A DNA stretch of 64,000 bases from Phyllostachys edulis (Eukaryota; Streptophyta; Magnoliopsida; Poales; Poaceae), in contig CM070550.1 in the NCBI GenBank assembly GCA_036346405.1, forward strand, positions 11,814,115 to 11,878,114. The letters are read 5' to 3'. Below, piece by piece: positions 44,319 through 56,010 of the stretch; the first letter of the stretch is position 1, and every line of letters begins with the position of its first letter. The notes under the pieces were generated by a model that worked only from the letters and a program-made list of their open reading frames with translations, was not told the DNA's origin and did no database searches. Position numbers and translations under genes: made by a program.

Positions 44319-45290
44319 ATGGAGGAAGTGTGCTTAGCGGATAGCGGCACAATAAATACCATCTTGAGAGAGACGAAATTCTTTCAGTCGATCAGTAAGA
44401 ATGCTGATAGTCTTACGACAATCGTGGACAGTGATACTTGTACAATAGGCTCAGGAAGGGCCACAATTATAATCTTAGTGGGCACAACTTTGGTCATTGA
44501 AGAAGCCTTGTTGTACCCAGAATCGACTAGAACTCTCCTAAGTTTTAAGAATATTCGCGCTAATGGTTTCCACGTAGAGACTAAAGAAGAGTATGGTAAG
44601 GAATACCTGCTCATTACAAAGCGTGAAGAAAATGAAAAAAAAGGTATTGGAACGATTTCCTTCATATGAAACTGGGCTATACTACACTCATATTAAGGCA
44701 CCCGCAGCCTATACTACCATGAAAACCATATTTAGAAGCTCTGAAGTTTTTTTTTTATCTCTGGCATGATAGATTAGGCCACCCAGGTCTTAGGATGATG
44801 AGAAATATAATTAACAATTCACAGGGACATAATATCGACGTAAAGAATTTCCCGAATCAGGAAGATTTTGTGTGCCCACATGTGCCATTGGGAAATTAAT
44901 TACTAGACCTTCTGCTCTGAAAATGAAGCATGAAGTCCCTGCATTCTTGGACCGTATCAAGGGAGACATTTGCGGTCCTATACAACCCCTGTCAGGGCCA
45001 TTTAGATATTTTATGGTGTTCATCGATACTTCCTCGAAATTATCGCATGTATGTTTATTGTCTACGAGAAACCATGCTTTTGTAAAGCTGATCTTGCAGA
45101 TAATTAAAATTAAAAATAATTTCTCTGATCATCATGTGAAGTCCGTCAGAATGGACAATGCCGGAGAATTTACTTCGAAGGCATTTGATGACTATTGCAT
45201 GTCAATAGGAATTAACGTTGAGCATTCCGTACCGCATGTCCACACCCAGAATAGACTAGCAGAGGTATTAATTAAAAGAATTAAATTTAT
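44319..45290 (+). pseudogene. Copia protease, GAG-preintegrase and integrase (5' part)
   Basis: The frame begins with the aspartic protease site CLADSGTINTIL near 44330. After a frame change, LWHDRLGHPGLRMM near 44762 is the GAG-preintegrase motif. CPTCAIGK, or a mutated form of it, follows near 44873. The integrase core is visible as GDICGPIQPLSG near 44965 and VRMDNAGEFTSKAF near 45149, with a third acidic region after VHTQNRLAE. The frame from 44872 is interrupted at 45290 by a solo LTR and continues in frame at 48239. Confidence 0.85.
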
Positions 45291-48233
45291 TGTCGAACCC
45301 GGAAGTAACACCCCAAATCCTTTGTGCATTTCTGAACTAGCCACATGATCAGTAGCTAGTTCACACAGTAAACAGATATTGCAACATCCATAAATCGCAT
45401 AACTTTATTAATAAATAACAACAGAGTTTATTACAAAAAAGGCTTACAAGCCAATAATAAACAAACACAGCGAAAGACGAAGAAGTAGTGGAGTCCAGCT
45501 GATCTGCCACAGGCAATCGGCTGAGGTAGCGGCCTAGTCGTCGAGATCCACACCGGTAGTGAAGTCCTTCTCCTCTGAAATTTATTTGCATCAAGCAAGG
45601 ATGAGCACAATTTCCATGCTCGCAAGTTACACCCAATAACAGATTATAATGCATGCAAGGATATAACAAAGGAAGGCTTATTGGTTGAATTTGCATAAAG
45701 CCATGTTTTCTTTAAATATTTGTACTAAGTTCCAAAGTAGTTATTCTATAACTAAAATTCAATTTATAAATTCTCAAGTTTTATAGTCAGATAACATTCA
45801 CACAAGACTGGTGAAGGATACCCACCTAGCACATGGCTTCCCACCCAATTCCCATTTGGATAGAAATCCAAAATCATTTGTGTCAAATCATTTTGAAATC
45901 AAAACCAAATATCTAACTTGGAGCAGCTTTGCTAGCATGTCCATGACCGTGGACACAACTATTCGAATAGTTTTACACTCTGCAGAGGTTATACAGCTTT
46001 ACCCACATGACAGGATTTCTCTAGTTTGTTTGGCATCCGTCGATACCACCGCTCACTACCTTAGGTAAGCAGTCTAGAGCACGTGACAAGGCCTTTACAA
46101 AGCACCATTCCACCGTAGTCCCGCCTCGCTAACAATTCACCCCCTTTGAACTGACCATCCGCCGAGTTCAGGCCCCCTCTTGCGCCAGGTGGGAATACAT
46201 AAAAGTAGGTCATTCTGACACCCACACATCAACATGGCACAACCACGATGGAATATTGCAAATTAATTAGCCAGGTTCGCCCCACTCTAGACATGTGGTA
46301 GTACGGTAAGGCGTAACAAAATACACTCGAAGACCGGTCCTTAATTGACTTGGGCGACTTTCAAAAACCCTGGGTCTCAATCCTACCCAGATTGAACCCG
46401 TGCATAAACCTGCATCCACAAACTATCCATTTCGCCCAAGTACAAACCAATTTTTCCTTTTTGCTTTTCAAAATCATTTGCAAAATTTTCCATGACACAC
46501 CAATGCCATGGATGTTGTTTAAACAACCTTTGATTTTTGGCTGAAAGTTCCCAAATTGAATAATTTTGGGTCTAAGCATTGCTAAGCATAATTTTTCTTA
46601 AAATGATCCTAGTTCATACTATCGTATCAACTATGTTTTATCTAGGGTGACAATATGTTTGATTCAATATTAACATTGGCTTTACAAAGGATTTAGGCAT
46701 AACTATAATTTAAAACAGGAATCTAAATTACTGAATATAAACAAGCATGCAGTAATAATTTAAAACAGAATTTAAATAATTTGAAATAATAGGATCAAAT
46801 ATGATCAAAGACGTAACTTGTCTTGCTTGATTAATCGATGTTCTCAAACGGTGTCGAATCTGGTTGTCCGAAGTCGTCGAAATCTCGGTATCAACTAGAC
46901 ACGCTTGAATGGTTGGCGGCGAGGGCGACGACGTCGGTGCAGCGTGGCTCACGGTGGCGCAGATGTTCCGGCGATGCTCCAGCGAAGGCGAGGGGAGCAC
47001 AGCGTAGAACGTCACGAGGCGAAGCTAGTGGTGTGGTCGATGATGCCGGGGCTCCACCGTAGGAGGCGCAATTGGCTGACGAACAACGTTCAGCCTACGG
47101 GATTCAACTCCGAAATTCGGCCAAGATAGGGGAAGAAGGGCTGAGAGGTTTTGGGGGATGGGTTTAGGATGGAGAGAGGCTCCTGGTGCTCCCTTTATAT
47201 AGGGGAGGAGGGGTATGAATCACTGGAATTTCGCTTGAGAAGATGCGTCATTTTCGGGTGCAGTTGAAGAACGATTCAAACGGCCAAATTGATTGAATGT
47301 AAAGGAGGAAACGTCCAATTAATGGTGTGGTAACGTGTGCGAGATTAATGTGGACATTCCCCTTCAAACGGAATTGATTTTAATGCACCGAGTGCGGAGA
47401 AAGGGGAGAAAGAATGGTGGTCAACCATTAATGGAGCTTGGAGCTTCATGCTTCGGTAGGAGCAAGGGGAAGGGAGGAGAAGCGGCGCCGGTGGCCAAGG
47501 GAGGGGTGGCGCCGGCGATGGTCGACGGTGGCCGGAGAAGGGCCGCGTGAGAAGGGGAAGAGGCGACGCTCCATTGAAAGCTGCTGCCCTCGGGAAGAAC
47601 AGAAGAAAAAATGCTTCGGTGAAGAAGGTGAATAGGAGAGAGAAGGGAGGGTAGAAAAGAAATAAAGGAAGGTTATAAGTGATTGAAACCAAAGTGGCAA
47701 GTTGGCAGCCATGCAACGTTAAGTGAGCACAGGCTGGGGCAGCACCGTGTGGGAAGTGGGGCGCGCTCGCGCGGGAAAAAAAAATATTTTTTTATTTTCG
47801 AAATAAAGATTATGTAATAAATCAATACAATTTTAGAACATAGCAAATAGAGTCCAAAAATTCTAGAAAAATTCACAAAAATCCTAGAATTATTTTTAAC
47901 TTAATAAAAATAATTCCAACTTAAAGTTGGCTTTTATTTTTGCACATAATTTATTTTTGCTTTAAAATAAATAGAAAAAAGCTTTTAAAATTCCGAAATT
48001 ACTTAAAATTTTATTTTTCACTTTAAATTCAATAAAATCCCATAAAACTCAATAAATTTTATTTTTTGATTTTAAAAGCCAATAAATTAAATAATTGATT
48101 TTTTATATATTTTTTAACCACGATAACTCTTTTAAATTACGTAAAATCAAAGAAAATCTTTGACAGCTAGAAAATCCAATAAAATAATATATTTATTAAT
48201 TTTATTTTGGTAACAGAACTTTGGGATGTTACA
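45291..48233 (-). mobile_element. Solo LTR, family B-like, minus strand, 5 bp TSD TTTAT
   Basis: On the plus strand it runs TGTCGAACCC to GGGATGTTACA, flanked by TTTAT at 45286-45290 and 48234-48238. At 2943 bp it matches the minus-strand LTR at 16531-19611 through the GTTACACC block (45625 against 16853) and the CGAAGACCGGTCCTTAA block (46328). Removing the LTR and one TTTAT restores the copia integrase frame, which is independent proof of the boundaries. No internal coding is credible. Confidence 0.93.
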
Positions 48234-48238
48234 TTTAT

Positions 48239-49328
48239 TGCCCGACCGCTTTTGCAGAATTGTAATTTACCAACTACATGTTGGAGACACGCAGTCCTGC
48301 ACGCAGCAACTCTCATCAACTTTAGACCATCGACATATAACATCCATTCACCTATACAACTAGCGCAAGAGTCAGCACCAAAAATTTCTCATCTTCACAA
48401 ATTTGGTTGCAAGGTTTATGTACCTATACTACCACCACAACAAACTGCAATGAGCCCTCTCCGAAAGTCTGGGATATACGTTGGTTATGAGCCATCATCC
48501 ATAATCAGGTATTTGGACCCTATGATGAGATATTTGTATACTACCTGATTCGCTGATAGTATATTTGATGGGGATAGTTTCCCATCATTAGAGGGAGGAA
48601 ATCAACCCCTTGATGAAAAATATCGAAAAATAACGAGGTAAGCCACGGGAATGCATGCACATGACCCGCGCACTAGTGAAGCAAATAGAGAAGTTCAGAA
48701 GATAAATGATTTGCAAACATTAGCGAATCAACTGCCTAACCACTTTAGTGATTTGAAGAGCGTGACTAAGTCGCATGTGTCTGCACGCAATGCACCGGAG
48801 AGGGTTGAAATACCAAAGAAAATTGAAGGTACCCCTAATCCCGTCCAGAGTCCTCAGAATAAAAGGATGAGAACTTCGGCCCCTCGAATCCCATGTAGCC
48901 GGGGACGCTCGGTGAAAAACAATAAGAAGGACTTAACATAGCTGATCACCGAAGTTCCCCCAGCCAATCACTGAAGTTCCCCAGAACCAGAAGGGGAGCA
49001 AGTTGAGATCTGACACCAGTATGGAATCTTCAGGAAGAGGCATACCGGATTTGAACATTCCCACGAGGGAGATATCAGCATGGATGTGTGTGCACACATC
49101 GGAGCTGAAAAACTAAAGGGACTTAGCCCCTGTAATTGGAAGCAGTAGTGAGCAAGTAAAAGCATTAGAAGAATCGCCCCATGAAGAAATAGCTATAAAC
49201 TATGTGATCACGGGAGAATCTATGAATAGGACAACAGCTAATGTTGACATTTATTTTGCAAAGAAAATTGCCACAATCATCGATCTTGATCCAAAGCCTG
49301 CATCGCTCGTTGAATGTAAGAAAAGATC
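48239..49328 (+). pseudogene. Copia integrase C-terminal half and linker to reverse transcriptase
   Basis: It continues the frame from 45290: LLQNCNLPTTCWRHAVLHAA, then NIHSPIQLAQESAPKISHLH, then FGCKVYVPI and SGIYVGYEPSSIIRYL, the C-terminal integrase region of copia elements. A TGA follows near 48547. The Ser/Pro-rich linker reads on to PKPASLVECKKRSDD near 49300, which precedes reverse transcriptase in these elements. Reverse transcriptase itself is cut off by a family A LTR at 49329. Several stops lie in 48900-49300. Confidence 0.83.
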
Positions 49329-50114
49329 TGATGATGATATAATAATCCTTATTTAATTATTTATCTGTAATTAATATTATGGATAATAATGACGTCATAT
49401 GGTTCTTGAGTATACCCCTTAATATTCATAAGGGAGAAGTTGGAGGTCGTAAATTCTTCCACGACCACCCCATAGTCGTAAGTCCTTTCACGACTACCCC
49501 ATAGTCGTAAGTCTTTCTACAACTATGTCTTGATCGTAAGCTCTTCTACGATCAGTTTATAGTCGTAAACTATTCTACGACCACCACCTGGTCGTAAGCT
49601 CTTCTATTACCAGTCTCTAGTCGATGTAACTTACAGACATGTGGGCCTAATCGATCAGGGAATCTTCTGCACCATATTTAAAGATATGGGCAGTAAAATA
49701 CGCTGTTATTCTCTAAAATAATAGCACGATTTAACTCCCTATTATGGTGATAACTGCCTCACAACGTGGGAACGTTACTACTCCCACAATAATCTCTAGT
49801 AACGGCTCCATAATCTAGAACATTAAGGCGCCCTTTGGATTGAAAGAATAGCAGCACACTCCGAGTACTCTAAAAGGCAGAATCATCAGAAGGATCAGGG
49901 GAGAGAAAAGATTAAGGGCACAAGTCGCATCATTCTAGTCTTACTCTTGATATTGTAATCCAGCATACTCAATACATACACACAAGAGTATGGTTGTTAT
50001 TCTCTCAGGGGAAGGCCCAAACCTGTATAAAAATCCCTGTGTCACCTCTCTCTGCGTGATTTGAGCCTAGGGGAACCCTCGAATCAAACAATCTTTACGT
50101 AAGTTCGGTTCTAA
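49329..50114 (+). mobile_element. Family A LTR inserted in the copia element, 3' tip missing
   Basis: It starts TGATGATGATATAATAATCC, aligning base for base with TGGCGAGGAT..., and ends at GTTCGGTTCTAA. It lacks the last ~11 bases, the primer site, gag and most of pol; the next bases are integrase. It has about six hairpin units (49443-49625). The TATA-like box is mutated to CTCTAAAAGG (near 49869). Confidence 0.85.
49443..49625. repeat. Hairpin-unit array in LTR (49329 copy), ~6 units
   Basis: The units include CATAGTCGTAAGTCCTTTCA with CGACTA, TGATCGTAAGCTCTTC with TACGATCA, and CTGGTCGTAAGCTCTTC with TATTACCAG. It is syntenic with the arrays at 12418 and 30231. Confidence 0.82.
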
Positions 50115-51249
50115 GGAGTCCTCTACAAACGAGGCACTCAAGGGGTACTCATGCAATGCATATCGCAGAAAGGAGGACTAAACCTCCTTCACGACATACA
50201 CGGGGGCATCTGTGGAACTCATGCTTCCTACAGAACGTTGGTCGAAAAAGCCTTTCGACAAGTATTTTACTGGCCAGCAGCTCTCTACGATGCCAAAGAG
50301 TTGATTAAGAAATGTGTATAATGCCAGTTTCATAGCAGGCAAATACACCAACTAGCTTAGGTGTTACAAACAATCCCTCTATCTTGGCCTTTTGCGACCT
50401 AGGGTCTTGACATCCTAGGACCGTTCCCAAAGGCTCTAGGAGGTTTCGAGTTCCTTTTTGTGGCTATTGATATGTTCACAAAATGGATCGAAGCCGAACC
50501 TATGACAGGGATAACAACCGAAGCAGCAAATGGTTCATGATGAGTAGCGTGATCATTCGGTTTGGGGTCCCAAGTCGAATAATCACAGATAATGGTAAAC
50601 AATTTTCAAACGCAAAATTCCAAGAATTTTGCGACGAGTTGGGTACCAAGCTATGTTACGCCTCTGTTGCCCATCCCTAGAGCAATGGGGGCAGTCGAAC
50701 GAGCAAATGGTCAAATAATGCAGGGAATTAAAATTCGAGTCTTCGACCAGCTTGTTAAGCGCTCGGGGGCTTGGGTACAAGAATTACCCTTAGTATTATG
50801 GGTAGTTCATACAACTGCTAGTCGGACTACAGGTGAAACACCTTTTTTTCCTAGTTTTTGGTGCTGAGGCCATGCTTCCTCCAGAACTAAAGATCAGGTC
50901 AACAAGGGTCGAGAGTTTCAATGACTCAGCCTAAGAACAATTTCGAGCGGATGACATTAACTTGCTCGAAGAGAAGAGGAATCAAGCCTTAATCCGTTCA
51001 GCAGTTTACCAGCAAGCCCTACACAAATACTTCGATCGTAAGGTCCAACCTCGCAGCCTTGCTGTAGGTGACTTGGTATTGAGGAAAATTCAATCCCAGT
51101 CTAATCGGAACAAACTTTCCCCCAAGTGGGAAGATCCTTATACAGTGGTCAAAGTTGTGCGACCAGGTTTGGTACGATTGGCAATGGAAGACGACCGAAT
51201 TCTCTCTAATTCTTGGAACATAGACCAGTTACACAAATTCTATGTGTAA
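50115..51249 (+). pseudogene. Integrase and pol C-terminus of family A element (plus copy)
   Basis: It starts abruptly at GVLYKRGTQGVLM, inside the linker before integrase, directly joined to the LTR. The H2C2 region has a lost Trp/Gln-type codon (CV-stop-CQF near 50320), and further stops follow. A base loss near 50526 (GCAGCAAATGG instead of GCAGCAAAAAGG) shifts the frame. TDNGKQF is intact near 50590. The last 96 codons (50962-51249, LEEKRNQALIRSAVYQQ to DQLHKFYV) are open. The site of the solo LTR in element A1 is uninterrupted here. Confidence 0.87.
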
Positions 51250-51449
51250 TGGACCAACACTACAATAAAGCTTCAGGTTCTTTCCATCTTTATTGTCGTA
51301 CTTTTGAGTAGTGCTTTGACAATTTTTCAACCATACCCTGGTCGAAGGTCCGCCTATGACCAGTTTCTAGTCTAAGCTATTCTACAACAATACACTAGTT
51401 GTAAGACATTCTACGACCAGTACCCAGTTCATCTTTACACTGGTCGAAA

Positions 51450-52015
51450 GGATGGTAACATCACCTAGTCGAAGCCTTTCCTCTCTGCACGTGGTCCCGC
51501 CCACTGGAAGGAACTTCCTAGTGTCGACTCGCTCCTCCCTTTTTGCTACCAACACAAAGAGCTTGGGTTTAAAACATAATCGAAATAATGTCAAGCCGAC
51601 TCTTAGTACCTTAGTTTATTTCTTCATTAATTTTTGAAAAATAAATTAAGCCGAGTACACTTTTCAAATTTGCTCGACTACTTTTGGTAAACTCGCTTCG
51701 TTTTAACTAGTTAGAGGAAGTTGCAACACCTAGTCGAAGACTTTCCTCTCTGCACGTGGTCCCGTCCACTAGAAGGAACTTCCTAGCGTCGTCCTGTTTC
51801 TAACCCTTGCTACTAGAGCAAACCTACCGAGTGCACTAGAAAGAGTTGAACGAATTTTTAAAAGGCACTCCAGACGTTTATTTAACTCAAGTTGACTGTT
51901 CTTGATTTGATTAATCTGGTCGGAGATAGTAACATCACCTAGTCGAAGTCTTTCCTCTCTGCACATGGTCCTGCCCACTAGAAGGAACTTCCTAGTGTCG
52001 ACTCGTTCCTACTCT
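51450..52015 (+). repeat. Triple repeat between pol stop and antisense gene stop (plus copy)
   Basis: Units start near 51453, 51723 and 51927, each with CACCTAGTCGAAG and GCACGTGGTC or close variants. Order and spacing match 7620-8200. A short hairpin-unit group (51345-51430) lies just before it. Confidence 0.8.
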
Positions 52016-52299
52016 TTCGACCAGTGCATGATAATCATGATTGAAAAACTAAAAGTTAGCTAAACCTCTCTTTTTAAGAAAACTCATTTCACACTATTTA
52101 CTTGGTTTATCTAAATAAACTAATCAAATAGTCGGGGCTAGGATAAAGTTAGTAATTTGACTTCAATTCTTAGTCTTGCTCTTTTTTATTCATTATCTTA
52201 TGAGTTACTGACCACTCGGCAAGATGATTTGCAGGAAGAAGAAAGGATTTTATATATATCAACAGCAAAAAACTTGTCTTTACAGGATCCAAGTACAGA

Positions 52300-53601
52300 C
52301 TATTCTGACAAGGGGGATCTTATTTGCATATCCTCCGTGACTTCCTCGGCGATCGGCTGCATCTCCGCCATTAACCGCTCTACTTCTACTTTAGAGCAGT
52401 CGAAGGACGGGTTGCAGATTAAGGCTGGGGTCATGGGCTTTAAGTTTTGCCAAAACAAAACGTATTCCCTCTTTGACCGCTTCCTTTATCGAATCGACTT
52501 GGTTCGTCTTCAGAGTAGTCACCAACTCCTTCAAAGTTTCGACTTGGTCACCAATGGCACTCGAGTGGGCAATCATCGTATCTTCACGAGGAGTGATTCC
52601 CTCAGTATGAAGCCCACCGAGTACATTGTTCAGAAAAAAAATGTTGTCTTGGAGGTTGACCTTCAAGGACTTCATCTCCTTTTGACTGCGAGTTGAGGCC
52701 TCATGAAGTCGTTTTATTTCGACTGCTTACTCTGAAAAGAATAAGACCAGCCAGATAAAATGACCTCGAAAGGAAAATAAAACTGATCACAGGTAAATAT
52801 TTGCTTACCAACTAGTCGAGAATCCAACTTCTTGACTTCCTCCTGGTGAGAGGCAGCGTTGTTTATATGGCGCTCCTCCCACGATTGAACCCCTTGGTCT
52901 TTTTCTTTGGCGATGCGGGTAATCTTGTTAAGAGCCAAGGTCTTTTCTTTTACCTCAGTTTCAAGCTTCCCCACTTCGACCTCTTTTTCTGAAAAAGAAT
53001 AAGAGTTAGAAGAAAAAAAGGAAAGTCGTAAGCGGTTTTAAGTTCAACACTTACCATTTATTTGTCCCTACAACATTTGGATTGCAGAGTTTGCCTCCTG
53101 AAACTTATTCAGGAGGTCTTTATTCTTCTCACTTAGCTTTTTCAACTCAGCTTTCTCAAAGTCGAGCGAATAAGCTAAGGTTTTCTCGTTGCTCTTGAAC
53201 CTATAGAGAAAAAGAGTAGACATCAGCATAAAACAAGCGGTCGTAAGTTATTCTACGACCGAAACCTTGTCGTAAGTTTTTTCTACGACAACACCCTGGT
53301 CGTAAGTCCTCCTATGATCAGAACCTAGTTGTAAGTTTTCCGACGACATTACCTGGTCGTAAGTTTTCCCCTGACCGATACCTAGTTATAAGTTCTTCTA
53401 CGACAATCCCCATGAATACTGTATAAGTGGTCGAAACATAAAATGACTGCGAATACCAGTACTTACCATCTCTCTGCTTGCTCGCAGAGTGCCGCCTTCT
53501 CCTGTCGGAGCTGGACAAGTTGTCTGTTGTACTCAACAACAGTAACAATTTACTCCAAGGCTTTCTGCATAAAGAAAGACAGTAAGAAGCGAGAAAAGAC
53601 A
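52300..53601 (-). pseudogene. Antisense gene (aORF) C-terminal exons, plus-strand family A copy
   Basis: The minus-strand exons include KSLKVNLQDNIFFLNNVLGG and DQVETLKELVTTLKTNQVDS (52675-52391), then KITRIAKEKDQGVQSWEERH (near 52930-52870), then a coiled-coil exon near 53215-53060 and one ending near 53450 (QLVQLRQEKAALCEQAERW). Donors (GTAAG) end the exons at about 52808 and 53054. It ends SPLSE with TAG at 52300. A hairpin-unit array fills the intron at 53238-53410. The gene is cut at 53601 by the next LTR, so the N-terminal half is missing here. Confidence 0.8.
53238..53410. repeat. Hairpin-unit array in an intron of the antisense gene (plus copy)
   Basis: About six units, such as GCGGTCGTAAGTTATTC with TACGACCG. 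It lies between two coiled-coil exons, as in element A1 at 9430-9522. Confidence 0.8.
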
Positions 53602-54339
53602 TGTCGGTGTTTTAGAACCGAACTTACGTAAAGATTGTTTGATTCGGGGGGTCTCCTAGAATAGAATCATGCAGAGAGATTGACACGGGAATTTTTATCT
53701 GAGTTCGGCCTTCTCCGGAGAGAATAACAACCCTACTCCTGTGTGTGTATGGTATTGAGTGTATACTGAACAATCAGGGGAAAAACTAAGACTATTACAG
53801 ATAGTGCTTGTATTCCTGATGGCTCGATCCTCCATCCTTTTCCCTTTCTCTAGTTGCCGCCTTTTATAGTACGTGAAGGAGGCGATTACTCAGGGAAGCG
53901 GCGCCTCATTACCTCTGAAGCGGGCGCATGTTGGTAGTAATTACCGGTGTATTAATTTCTCCACGTCGCTCAATGACTATATACGAGAGATAATGGGTAT
54001 TACGTGCCATTATTACGAGAATAACAACAGATGATGATCGTTTGAATCCTTAATCAATAAGACCCACTTGTCTGCAGGTTCATTTGATTATAAGGTGGTC
54101 GTAGTTTGACCTAGTCGTAGAGGAATCTACGATTATGAGGTAGTCGTAGCAAGACTTACGACTATGGGATAGTCGTAGCATAACTTACGACTATGGGGGT
54201 GGTCGAGAAGAACTTACGACCATCCATTTGGTTCTTCCTTCATAACATTAAGGGTACACTCGGGGTTCACATGACGTCATATTTACCTATAATAAAATTA
54301 TAGATAAAAGGTAAAATGAGGATTATTATATCCTCGCCA
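53602..54339 (-). mobile_element. 3' LTR of the minus-strand family A element (738 bp)
   Basis: The plus-strand TGTCGGTGTTTTAGAACC to TTATATCCTCGCCA is the reverse of TGGCGAGGATATAATAA...AACACCGACA. It holds a TATA-like CTATAAAAGG (reverse of about 53871-53878) and only four to five hairpin units (54098-54220). The next bases, TCTAGCCCTGA, are the reversed polypurine region, which makes this the 3' LTR. Confidence 0.88.
54098..54220. repeat. Hairpin-unit array in LTR (minus copy), 4-5 units
   Basis: The units are of the form TAGTCGTA...TACGACTA (GGTAGTCGTAGCAAGACTTA followed by CGACTA). This is the shortest of the four LTR arrays. A further weaker group lies outside the LTR at 54390-54560. 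Confidence 0.8.
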
Positions 54340-55854
54340 TCTAGCCCTGACTTCAAGTGAAAGCAACTTACTTGGTAAAGGGTTCTAGATGGTCTTACGA
54401 TCATGAGAGGATCGAGAAAATAATCGAAGGAAAAACTCTTCGATTGTATACTACTTTGACCGAAATGTGCTTGGTCAAGAAAATTGCTTATGACTATCAA
54501 GTGGTCGTAAAAGCATTTCTACGATCACAAGGTGGTCATAATATAGTGATCGGAAGAAGGAACTTTCCGATTATCATTTTCTTTGGTTGAAAAGATCTAA
54601 CCAAGGAAGTAATTTCGCTTGAGATGTAAACATAAACCTGAATTTCTCGAACGGACACACTGGGAATCTCAAACGGCGCCTGCTAGCTTTGCTCATTGAA
54701 GCGGTTCGAGATGGTGGCGACCCTTGAATGTCACGCCCGGCTCAAGGTACTGTGATTATATATACTCACCGAGGGTAAAACCTAAGATCTTACTTTTCCC
54801 CAAATTGCTCCTCGCTGTTCTTCAAGCTCTTGCCTTCTCCGCCGAAGTCGTTCTTGCCTTCTCCGCTGCCACTCCAATTGTGCCCTCTTTTTCGACCCAA
54901 AATTTCCTGTTTCCGAGAGAGATGGCCAGGAAAGTTTCTGATTGGGAAGAGTCGGAGATGGATGCGGCGAAGATTCAAGCCCTAGTTGTCGCCGGGAAGA
55001 TTCCAGAGAAGACTCTTGTGAAATGGCTTCCCAGATTTGGGCAAGATTGCCGTCAGGAGAATGGGCAAATTCCGCCTTCGGGCTTATTGTGAGTGTGGCC
55101 TTCGACTGCCTGCTCACCCCTTTCTCACCGTTGTGCTCGAGCATTTTGGGGTGGAGTTAGTGAACCTTGGTCCTAACTCTATCACCATGGCGTTTTGCCA
55201 GATATTTGTGCGTGCACAGGAATTCCCGGACCTTGAGCTTTTCCAATATTTCTATGGAATGTCTCGGCAAGCGGGATTGCTGGAAGTTGTGGTCTAAAAC
55301 TCCATGACGGAAGTCGAGGGAGTATATTCAGAGTTTCACCGGTCTTCGTGGCGGGATGGAGGAAGAGGTGGTTTTATCGAAAGTCACCTCGGAAGATGAC
55401 CTCTCTTTCGTGGGAAAGGTCTTTGAAAAGCAATCTTCATGGGATTCGACTCGAAGATATCGGTAGGATTGCCCTTATGTTCAAGCTATCAAGGACTTGA
55501 AGAAGGAAGGGTGACCGGATGGCATGTGGTGAAAGATTTCATCACACGAATTAGTCCTTGAAGAAACGAGCATCCCCTATGTGGAGATACTCGGGGCTAC
55601 TGAGACCCAACCAGGACTACAACGAGGGTAAGTGAATTTTCGACTTAGCTCTCGGTTTGGTCTTTCTACAAAGTTGTTTAAAAGATGCCTTTATCTGTTT
55701 GAGCAGATCTTTCACCGGCGGAGATTGACGTTAGAGTCAAACTCGTTTAGAGAAGTCTCCGCCACTTAGTGTGGCGGTTCCTAAATCCTTGCGGTCGATC
55801 CGCAGAGGAAATGATGGTTCGCCTAAAGGTAATCGAGAGTTGATTTTATCTTTA

Positions 55855-56010
55855 AGACTTTATAGTCGAGAAAGAACTTACGACTAGAGAAATGTTGTAG
55901 AAAAACTTACAACTTAGTCGTGGACCGTAGGAAATCTTACGGTCGAGGAAAGGTCGAGAAAAACTTACGACTTGACATTGGTCGAGAAAATCTTACGACC
56001 AGTTAGTAAT
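55855..56010. repeat. Hairpin-unit array in intron 2 of the antisense gene (minus copy)
   Basis: The units read AGTCGAGAAAGAACTTACGACT and GGTCGAGAAAATCTTACGACC in part. Arms are shorter or decayed. It occupies the same intron as 10664-10892. A further group at 57640-57760 lies in a later intron. Confidence 0.75.

Noticed and set aside
51769..51978. Minus-strand 69-codon frame near the triple repeat
   Set aside because: Similar frames appear wherever the repeat unit occurs; it reflects repeat sequence, not coding.
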